DNA of 64,000 bases from Chytridium lagenaria. Lineage: Eukaryota > Chytridiomycota > Chytridiomycetes > Chytridiales > Chytridiaceae. Location: positions 186,001 through 250,000 of the forward strand of contig JAHLKC010000012.1 in assembly GCA_025449115.1 (NCBI GenBank). Reading direction: 5' to 3'. A program made the translations under genes and the position numbers. Under the pieces are notes generated by a model that did no database searches, had not been told where the DNA came from, and saw only the letters and a program-made list of their open reading frames with translations. Below are positions 47,101 through 55,463 of this stretch, piece after piece; positions within the stretch are counted from its first letter, which is position 1; each line of letters starts with the position of its first letter.

Positions 47101-49402
47101 CATCGGCGAGCTTGTTGGAGATAGTGCTGCAGTATATCGGAGATATGGGCGATACTGCGTTTTTAGTTGATGCCGTGCTTTTGTCAATAGCCTCAATGGC
47201 GCGAATGATTTCTCTTGAATGATGAATGGCTTTGGCTGCAATAACGACATAGTGGTGCTTTATGTTTTTGTTCGCTGCCATGACTAGTTGCAAGACACAT
47301 TGAAACACTTGGATACATAGGGAGTCTAACTCGGTCCCCTTTTCAGGAAGTTCCATGGTAAGGTCGATTATCATGTCGGGATTATTTCCGATTAATTTCT
47401 ACACATGTTAGGGGGATAGTAGGCTTAAACACCTTACATCCAAATTCAATCCTTGACGATATTTGTTTGATCGACGTGCATTGCTTCGTACTCGAACGGT
47501 TGGATTACTTTCACCGCTGATGGCTTCGACACTTCCAGCAAGAGTGCTTTTTGAGTCCTTTAACGAATCATCCAATGGTTGAATGTTGGCCTCGCTAGGC
47601 TTAAGCGAAAGTATCTGTCGCACACTAGCTATAGCTTCTGTATCTTCAGAAGATAGCAACCATAATTTTTCAACTAAACTCCCATTGATAAGATTTCTAG
47701 GGCTTGCTCTGTCTATGCTTACAGAGGATTCCTTCTTCGAGTACGCGGCCTCATAAGGCCACGAATAGTGTTCAACACTCATTCGCTTAAGCCGTAATAT
47801 TCCTTGACGAAGCCATGAATCTGGATCAGCATCGACAATAGCGTTCGCAGCTATAAGCCGTTTTACAACTTGTTCCCTCCGCATCCATGCCGCAATCATG
47901 AGTGGTGATCGACCTTTAGGAGCTCCCACTCGAAGATTCACATCAACTCCCTTCCTAAGGAGATAGTCCACCACATCCACATGTCCCGCAAACGCGGCAG
48001 CAAATAGAGGTGTAGGGATAAATGATTCCTCCCATGGCGAAATAGACGCTTGAACAGCACCTTCAATTCTTGCTTTCCCAATTTCAATAAGAGCTATGAC
48101 AGCTTCAAGTTTTCCTGCAAAACAGCCCCATACTAAGGCAGTTTTGACCATTCAGATCGACCGCATCAATATCAGCTCTCTGAAAACTAGGATGCTTCAG
48201 CATAATTTTGATTATCTCAACGTGTCCTTTGTAGGCGGCCTTCATTAGCGGTGTGCACCCGCGTCTATCGCGTTGACGGAGGAGACATATGTCGGCGTTT
48301 ACAAACTTCTCCTTTGACCCGAGATACCGTATGATGTTTGTGATAATGGTTTTACTGGAAGAGATCTCGCTATCCTTCCTGCAAGCTCATGCCAAAGTGA
48401 GGTATCGTCGGCTTTAGTCTGGGAAAGAGAGTCGAGGGAGGAAGTAGCGGCGTTGCCTGAAGTCGATGGTCGAGGAATTGATGCTGTAGTAGATGCTAAA
48501 CTAAATCCTCGAGGCTCGTTCGAAAAACTGTTGCCAAGAGGCACGCTATCACATCGTTTATGCAAATTATCCCTTCCAAATCCATCGGGTATGGTTGATG
48601 GATCCAAATATTTCGGGTCTTTCTTGGATTTTCCGTGGGCTTTCCCAATCTGTCCCTTAGATCGTTCTTCTGATTGTGGCATTATCGCTCCATGTTTTTC
48701 GAGCACTTCCATCATTCTAAATGAGGAAAGTCTTTTTGCGATGACGATCGGTGCTATTCCAGCTCGGTTCTGAATATTTGGATCTGCTCCTCGTAAAAGT
48801 AGCATGGAAACTAATGCTAAATCGTTTTGACACGCTGCAACATGAAGCGGTGTGTTTCCAAACATGTCGACTGCGGCATTAAGCGTCTGTAATATCGCTT
48901 CCGAAACGTGCCGAGAAGTTGCATATCGTCTCGCGGGCTCCCATTGCTGATCCTGCGTTGTTAGAATTCTAGATCAGAATGCATGGCATGTAATAATGTG
49001 AGGCCTCACAGCGCAAAGCTCCAGCAATCGCTTTGGATGGCTTATCCGAATCATTAAAACGCCCTGAGTTTTTTTGATGTCGTAGAAGAAGATTGGAATG
49101 TTTTTGATTCCTGAATATTGGGAAGCGATGCCGCAATGCCGACAGAGGATTCTGGTGCTTTTAATGACTTTTGATCTGACGGACTTCGATGCAAATATTA
49201 ATCAGAGCCAAAGGTGAACAAACATCAGATGATGTGCTATAACAAACCTATCTGATTTTGTCCTGTCCCTCCGCGACGAAAGCTGGCGCTTGAAACCGTT
49301 GAAGAGCTGGGCCATCAAGACCTGTCGGTTGGTTGACAAGCGCTTTAAGTCCGTGTCCCAGAAATCTCTTTCAGAAAAATTCAAAGGCTCGTCCTTTGCC
49401 AT
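44165..49402 (-). CDS. Ankyrin-repeat Ras guanine-nucleotide exchange factor
   Basis: Activates a Ras-family GTPase by GDP release. ATG at 49402 (MAKDEPLNFSERDFWDTDLK). Ankyrin repeats follow (MFGNTPLHVAACQNDLALVS, LLRGADPNIQNRAGIAPIVI, TPLFAAAFAGHVDVVDYLLR, KGRSPLMIAAWMRREQVVKR). Then comes a helical middle with two similar modules (ACGIWPPPTAVADMI and ASGVWPPPLAEREML). The RasGEF_N domain reads RGGRLAKMVEYMTSHLGLG, LMASFLLTHHSFTTSLELLN. The catalytic CDC25-like domain has DIDPLELARQLTLIEFEDFK, ISSWVATCIVS, NNFNGITGIVAV, PAIPFLGLGVYLTDLTFIE and INFEKRRKV. The tail ends LSEDELYTQSLIIEPRE and DDDDE. Many short introns and some frame breaks. The first exon and its junctions to the ankyrin region (48870-49200) are the least certain part. 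Confidence 0.88.
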
Positions 49403-49419
49403 CAAAACACACTGACGAG
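49403..49419. promoter_or_regulatory. 17-bp gap between divergent start codons
   Basis: The inferred RasGEF ATG (minus, 49402) and the RMD5 ATG (plus, 49420) are 17 bp apart. The promoters must overlap the opposite transcription units, unless the RasGEF start is elsewhere. Confidence 0.45.
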
Positions 49420-50701
49420 ATGGAAGCACTCGCAAAGGAGTTCGACAAGGTCACCAAGAAGCAAAAGATATGTGCAGATACCACTGCTGACCGCATCGAT
49501 AAATTGATTGCCGCTGTGGAGGCTGCGAGGAATAACATTGTATCCCAACCTCCATCAACAAGTCCTGACCAGATGCGCTTTCTTATCAAGTCAACCGCTA
49601 TCTCCTTGTCAGGACTCTCTAAGGAGACTTCTACCCAAATAGCTGAAAGCCACAAGGAACTATACGGTGCATTTTCAAAATATGGCAAGGCCGTGGATAA
49701 GAAGTTCAAGATTGATTTGGACAACATCAAATGGGACCCGAAAGCTTTCGACAGCCCTGAGAAAGAGAGGCTTCTACATAAAGCCATTGCTCTGCATAGT
49801 ATTCGAGATGGCAACTTTGATTTGGCAGATAAATTCATAGCAGAGGCCTGCGTCGACATCCCAGATTCGTTGAAGGCGCAGTTCCAGGATATGTTTCATA
49901 TTCTTGAGTCCCTTCGAGCTGGCTCATTAGATCCCGCTATCAATTGGGCAAGGATTCACCGAGAAGAGCTAGAATCAAAGGGATCATCTCTAGAATTTGA
50001 CCTTTTAGTATGCGCTACATACAGCTGCTTGAATCTTTGCAGGTTAAAGAAGCCCTTGAATATGCAAAGCATAATTTCGGTCGCTTTTCAGGATCACATT
50101 TTAAAGGTATATACTTATTGACTTACTGTGTAGTTTTATTTTTTTTTTTTGGGGGGGGGGGGTTAAAGAATCCTGTCGTCTTTTTATCTGACCTTATTAC
50201 GTTCGTCTAGAAATTCAGCGTTTGATGTGCTCCGTCTTATTCCGCTCTCGCCTTTCAAAATCACCCTACTCCGACCTCCTTGACTTAAATCTTTGGACAG
50301 ATGTTCAGCACAACTTCGCCAAAAACTTTTGCACGCTTCTCGGTCTTCCTTCTGAATCCCCACTCCTCACATCCGTAACGTTAGGAATATCCGCCCTGCC
50401 ATCCATCATCAAAATGTCCGAGGTTCTGAAAGACAAAGGAGATATGGCAAGAGCTCAGATGACGGAGCTTCCCATTGAGATCCCGCTCCCCGACTTTCAT
50501 CGTTACCATTCAGTGTTTACCTGCCCAGTCAGCAAGGAACAGGCGACGGAAGATAATCCACCGATGATGATGGTCTGTGGCCATGTTCTTTGCAAGGAAA
50601 GCTTAACACGGATAAGCAAGGGGAACTCAAGTTTGAGATTTAAATGCCCTTATTGTCCATCAGAGAGCACTGCAGCGCAGGCTCTAAGGGTTTCATTCTA
50701 G
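49420..50701 (+). CDS. RMD5: GID/CTLH ubiquitin ligase RING subunit (Rmd5/Gid2)
   Basis: RING subunit of the GID E3 ligase, which in yeast degrades gluconeogenic enzymes. ATG at 49420 (MEALAKEFDKVTKKQK). A LisH-like motif lies in KERLLHKAIALHSIRDGNFD, followed by CTLH helices (FQDMFHILESLRAGSLDPAI, IHREELESKGSSLEFDLL, YIQLLESLQVKEALEYAKHN). The degenerate RING at the end reads FTCPVSKEQAT, MMMVCGHVLCKESL and RFKCPYCPSE; it lacks several zinc ligands, as Rmd5 proteins do. One frame break near 50005-50010. One intron from about 50106 to 50211 contains a striking homopolymer pair. Length of about 390 residues matches the family. Confidence 0.9.
50139..50162. repeat. T12-G12 homopolymer pair in an intron
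   Basis: Twelve T followed directly by twelve G inside the RMD5 intron. It sits where a polypyrimidine tract might be, but far from the acceptor. Confidence 0.8.
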
Positions 50702-51174
50702 AATATAGGCTTAAATTACGGCAATGCAATAAAGCTGGTCTGTTTTCTAAAGAGGCTCTTGCCTACAAGCCTCGCTTTTCTAAGGCTAGGTCTTTTAAGC
50801 AAATGATATCCTCCTATAGTACGAAGAAAAGATAACTTGGACTTTAGGGTTGGAAATGAGCCTTCATATTGTTTTTTTTAACACAGTCAAAGCTTCAATG
50901 CGGGAATAAGAGCTCTCAGAAAGCTACCGAGACGAGTCAAAGCTGTAATGTTGATTCATACCAGTTGAGGCACCATTTGTCCACAAGATCGGACATGCTC
51001 TTTCATGACAGAAACATCTTTGGCCTTGTTCATTAAAAATTAAAAACTTACCTAGCGTTCTCCGCTTGTTCCACTTTCTCTTTGCCACAGGCGAACTGTT
51101 ACATGCTCGAATCTACCAGTAAACTTCCTTCCTCTCCTTTTAAAGTATAGGATCCATAAATCTCCTTGTTAAGG
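50702..51174. other. RMD5 3' region, no gene recognised
   Basis: The only frame here (to 50835) overlaps the RMD5 stop and is unlike any known protein. No RNA gene seen. Confidence 0.4.
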
Positions 51175-51756
51175 ATGAGCAAAGAATGCCATCAGAGCCG
51201 CGTCGATACCTTTGTCATCGACCCACAGGCAGGCTGCAACGACTTGCTCTCTTTCTCTCCGTTTATCGAATTTAGAAAGCTAAATAAGGCTTCTTGTCAT
51301 TCGCCCATGCCGTCAAATCTGAACCCGAAAAGATCACTTTCTTGGACGCATGATGGCAATCAAAAAGCTGGCCGCCCAAGAGTCCGAGACAATGAACATA
51401 AAAAGAAGCATCGTTGCCCACTTTTCACATCTTGTTCATTAAGGTCTTGGGGTATCTACTTCGTTAGAATCTCTAACTGCACCATCGTTCACGTTTCAGC
51501 TCATTTCCAACCGCCGCTAATCCTCACAGATAAATTATTCGCTATCCACCACGCTAAAGGAACCATGACTTTGTTCACACAGATAGCCACATTCACCACT
51601 AATACTATGCTTTTTACTGCAAGACAGTCGTCACCCGTACCCCTTCCCGGTCGGAACCACATGTCTTTGCCTCATTTACCACCTACATCACAACCGGCCT
51701 ATGTTAACGGCGCTTTTAAGGAGACCATTCAAGTCGATACGCCGAACGATCAATGA
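51175..51756 (+). CDS. Hypothetical open frame, unknown
   Basis: Continuous frame of about 190 codons from the ATG at 51175 (MSKECHQSRVDTFVIDPQAG). It includes basic segments (NQKAGRPRVRDNEHKKKH) and a stretch with weak hydrophobicity (IYFVRISNCTIVHVSAHF). No domain, signal peptide or splice-linked extension was recognised. A +1 frame downstream (ATSLGNLKAAIMRKLER, then ENESAAKHELAMEEEGRK) looks helical and might continue it after a one-base break. Composition is less biased than the neighbouring genes, so it could be spurious. Confidence 0.3.
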   Translation: MSKECHQSRVDTFVIDPQAGCNDLLSFSPFIEFRKLNKASCHSPMPSNLNPKRSLSWTHDGNQKAGRPRVRDNEHKKKHRCPLFTSCSLRSWGIYFVRISNCTIVHVSAHFQPPLILTDKLFAIHHAKGTMTLFTQIATFTTNTMLFTARQSSPVPLPGRNHMSLPHLPPTSQPAYVNGAFKETIQVDTPNDQ

Positions 51757-52287
51757 CGCGCACAGCTATGCGGTGTTGGTCACTCATGGATTACCTAATT
51801 TAGCAACTTCTTTGGGTAATTTAAAGGCGGCAATAATGCGTAAATTGGAGAGGTGTGGAGGGCTGTTGAGAACGAAAGTGCAGCTAAGCATGAGCTTGCG
51901 ATGGAGGAGGAAGGAAGGAAGCTGAGATTACTGTTCGCCTGGCCCGTCATTATGTTATACATTCAGATTTACGTTCATTTATTTCATTTGCGTGGTTTGT
52001 TTTTTGTTTGTTTTTTTGTATTGAATTTCATTTTCATTTTCTTGTTTGGTCTGTTTGTCACTCAAATTATGAGTAAAAGTTCATTGAATACAATTAAGTC
52101 TTGAATTGACGCATTTGGCCTCGCAAATAACCACACGTATTTACTATGCTGGATAAGTTGGTAAAAAGATATATACGCACCATTCGAAAGAAAACCGAAT
52201 AGTTAGCGACCTGTTATTCTTCGCGATAACCCTTCTTCTGTAGTATGTACACTTTTGGTTTTGTAATCACCTCAAATGGGTCAAACG
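51757..52287. other. Intergenic, T-rich
   Basis: The first 170 bp may belong to a continuation of the preceding hypothetical frame (helical residues). The rest is T-rich 3'-type sequence next to the ALG12 stop. Nothing else recognised. Confidence 0.35.
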
Positions 52288-53898
52288 TCAACTTTCCAAA
52301 GACACGTTCTTGTAAGCCTCTATCGCCCATACTTGAGGCCCCTTTCCATCGTATATACTAATAGAATGAGATCCCCGTCCTTCACCAAGCATTTCCCAAT
52401 AGGAAGAGTTGCCCTTGAGATGAAATGCCGGATCACCCGTTAACAGGTGTGTGTAGCCTTTCTTAATATACTGTTGCGGATTTTTAAGATTCCCATCTTT
52501 GTCGTACTCCCATCCACGATCCTCCCCAAGGTAGCAAAACTGTGTGATGCCCGTGGATGCGGCCAAACGCATCAATATGTACTCTGGGTTGAATTTTCTG
52601 ATTTGGATGAGGCCATGCTGCGTTGTGGAGATGATAGAGAGCCATGCCTCCAGGGTAATTTACGCTTAGGCCATGATGAACTGGGAGCCGATGCAGACAT
52701 AAAAAGTCCACCCAAGCAAATCAAGAACCCGAGACGATGAATGATGAGACCGTTTTTCCGTGATGCAAGACGATAAAGACGCGTCATAGTCGTGGCTGCT
52801 GCAATGTTGAGCAGCGGGACAACGTAAATGACGAACCGCCATTCCTTGTGAGGGATGAAGGACATGGTCACTACAAAGATGAAGGCGGGTAGCATAATCC
52901 TTCGGATTCTCTTGTCCACCACAACGGCGTAGAAAAAAAGCGGGAACGAAACTGGGGCTATCCTCGGGATGAGGCTTGTAAAGAAAGCGTGAAATGGGGA
53001 TACTCCGTACTCCACGGACCTGTTTGCCAAGATGTTAAACCGAAATACTTCAAATTCTGGTCAAACTAAGGCTGTTTCCAAAAGTACGAGTCAATGCCGA
53101 CGGTATAGAAAAAGCGGCAGCAATCAATCCTATGAAGAAAGTCTGAAGAAATGAACGTCTGCGATGAAATATGTCGGACACCAGGATGGGTCCGATGACC
53201 GTGATTTCCAGACGGAATACTAACGTTGCCATGGCCCCAAAAAACAACAGACCAAGAGTATCCACATCACTAGCTTTGCGGGTCACGACGTCAGGTTGCT
53301 GTTGTTCTTTAGTTCTTATGCCGTCAGTGAAGCTTCGTAGGTGGTCCCCCCAGAACACGTCTCAATTTCTCCTGCTCCAACCTCTCCTTCTCCGTCACCG
53401 GCTTAAAGCCATTGATCCAGCAATCCGCAGCCCAGTTCACTAACACCAACGCAAAGGTATTCGGAACTAATACCAACGCAAAGGCGTCCTGAACCCCCAA
53501 AACATCATATGAAATTGCGCCATATTCAACAACGCAAACCATGCAGCCAGTATCGCCCCAAACACCCTCCCCACAACCTGTCTCAAACTTCTCAACGAAT
53601 GCACCAAAAACGCCGACAACACGATCCTGATTGTGTATTGGTACCAGATGGGATTCACGACAGGATTGTGAGCACGGATGACGGTGATGGCCATTTGAGA
53701 TGCAACGTAAAGCCACAGAGGTCCTACGAATGAACAAGGAGCGACACCTGGGAATTCAAAGTGGCCATATGGGTTGAGGACGAGGGGACTGTGTTTGATG
53801 AGATCGTGTGCTGCTTGCATGTTGAAGGATTCTTCAACTTTGGTGTACGGGCAACTAAAGAGATGATACATCATGACGGCGAATGCAGCTAAATCCAT
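52288..53898 (-). CDS. ALG12: ER alpha-1,6-mannosyltransferase Alg12 (GT22)
   Basis: Adds the eighth mannose to the dolichol-linked N-glycan precursor in the ER lumen, using dolichol-P-mannose. The GT22 signature is at the start: [36 protein letters not shown] and [11 protein letters not shown], with the usual luminal acidic motif. Hydrophobic helices follow ([32 protein letters not shown]). Later come [40 protein letters not shown] and [20 protein letters not shown]. The C-terminal luminal part reads [20 protein letters not shown] and ends NVSLES. The first in-frame ATG is at 53898; the frame is open upstream to 54045 without an ATG. Several frame breaks (for example near 53370, 53080 and 52580) and one 27-bp tandem duplication. 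Confidence 0.88.
53441..53494. repeat. 27-bp in-frame tandem duplication in ALG12
   Basis: Two adjacent 27-bp units, 53441-53467 and 53468-53494, differ at a few bases. On the minus strand each encodes FALVLV preceded by a turn, so nine residues are duplicated next to the conserved PNTFAL motif. Confidence 0.75.
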
Positions 53899-54717
53899 CA
53901 GCTCTCCAGGGTCCACCCATTTTTGAAGTTTTTTTGGAAGGTGAGCAAGGATGTACCTAGCAACCCGCAGCAATGTCGCACTGGGACGTGAAAGGAGGGC
54001 TAGTGAGGTAGATAGATGTTGGGGAGGAAAGATGGTGGAGTGCACTCGACTTTAGAGACTTTGGTATCAAGGTGCGCGGTCGTTGGCAGCAGGGTTGGTT
54101 GGTTGGAACTTCAGAAGGCTAGGAGCAGGATCAGGGCGGGGCTGATGATGTCTTTTGACAGTAGTGCTTTATTACTAAAGAATGCCTGTAAAGGTATATA
54201 CCGCAGTTTATCATCTTGGTATATACTCTGTATTAAAGACATTAACATAATGTTATTAGGTAGATCATCCATGGGATAAGTTGAAACATATCAAGCAGGT
54301 AGATACCTCTTTCTTACCCATCATCCATAGACAATGACGATGGCTGAGATTGCGATCATCCTATTAATTCAATTAATTATTATTTATATTTTATTTTTAT
54401 TATATTATTATTTGTTTTTGACCCTTGTGTGTTTGAATGATGAGATAAAAAATAAATGTAAAAATATAAAAGACGGATAGGTTACACATGGCTACCACTG
54501 GAATCTTAAAATTTCATCTTTTTTTATTTTTATTATTATTATTATGTAATTAGTATTTTACTTTGGAGGAGGCAGAGTATATGTCTTTGTATTACACATA
54601 TCCCCCATCTCACGTTTTATAGTAATTAGGAGTAGAAACACATGCAGTTAACACATCTAGGGTAGAAAGGGCTGTTTTGTTCTTGTCTCTTTTTTTTTTT
54701 GTTTTTTTTTTTTTGCA
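53899..54717. other. ALG12 upstream region, A/T-rich
   Basis: The first 150 bp are open in the ALG12 frame without an ATG and may be a 5' exon or UTR. The remainder is A/T-rich (above all 54360-54560) with no gene seen. Confidence 0.4.
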
Positions 54718-54725
54718 CACTGCAC
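54718..54725. repeat. Left 8-bp target-site duplication
   Basis: CACTGCAC directly precedes the MITE and is repeated exactly after it at 55136. Confidence 0.85.
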
Positions 54726-55135
54726 TAGGGGTGCCACCCGTGATCTCGGATACGGGATTCCGCCTTATCCGGCATTCGGACCCGAAAATTTTCTTGGGCA
54801 CACGTGTTTATCCGTGTTTTTCGGGTGACTATTACTCCTCTAATTAAAGTCCGACTCTAAACCCACTTCTTCCATTTTCATCGATGAATTAGAAATTAAC
54901 ATCCATATACCCTCTGCAAAAAAGTAAAATTAATGAAAGTCTGCAATATTTATAACTATTCCATCAATTTTTTATTAATAAATTAATAAATTAATACAAA
55001 ATTAATTAATAGAAAATAAACACGGGTTTTTCTATCCGAAACCCGTGTTGGTAAGAATTTGGCATCCGTATCCGTACCCGGCCGGATAAAACACGTGTTT
55101 TTATCCGAGATCTCCGGATACGGGTGGCACCCCTA
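54726..55135. mobile_element. Non-autonomous hAT-type MITE
   Basis: A 410-bp element with perfect 16-bp terminal inverted repeats, TAGGGGTGCCACCCGT, flanked by an exact 8-bp direct repeat. An 8-bp duplication and a TAGGGGTG-type end are hallmarks of the hAT superfamily. Inside each end, GATCTCGGATA is again shared in inverted orientation, offset by seven bases. Subterminal copies of CACGTGTTTTATCCG-like sequence occur near both ends; the centre (54900-55000) is A/T-rich. No frame long enough for a transposase exists, so it must depend on an enzyme encoded elsewhere. The intact duplication suggests a fairly recent insertion. Confidence 0.88.
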
Positions 55136-55143
55136 CACTGCAC
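55136..55143. repeat. Right 8-bp target-site duplication
   Basis: Exact second copy of CACTGCAC following the MITE. Confidence 0.85.
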
Positions 55144-55463
55144 ACACCCTTTGCATAATTTATTATTTATTTAATTCATTAATAATTTCTTTTCTTGGTT
55201 TTGTTATTATTTATTACTTTGCTCAATATGGGCATGCCAATAATATTTATAATCATCATTAATGGAATATATAAAATACAAAAAACTTTAATTAAAAACA
55301 CAGACAAAATATAGAGAGTATACAAGACAAATTTATTTTATCTAAATTAGAAAAAGTATAAATACGACCCATCCTCCTTCATCCCCCCTTTTCTTTTCTT
55401 CTGTTCTTTACCAAAAACTTTTTCCCCCCTTCCCCCCTATATAGAGTATTATAGATATACAAA
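55144..55463. other. Promoter region of the repeat-rich secreted protein
   Basis: 320 bp of A/T-rich sequence between the MITE and the next start. It contains a TATA-box-like element and a C/T-rich leader just before the ATG. The MITE therefore lies about 330 bp upstream of this start. Confidence 0.5.
55357..55364 (+). promoter_or_regulatory. TATA-box-like element
   Basis: TATAAATA lies 100 bp upstream of the ATG at 55464, a typical place for a strongly expressed secreted-protein gene. Functional role is inferred. Confidence 0.45.

Noticed and set aside
54726..55135. Reading the MITE as a Tc1/mariner element with TA target duplication
   Set aside because: TA flanks GGGGTGCC on both sides, but the 8-bp CACTGCAC repeat outside the TA fits hAT better: TA is then part of the TIR.
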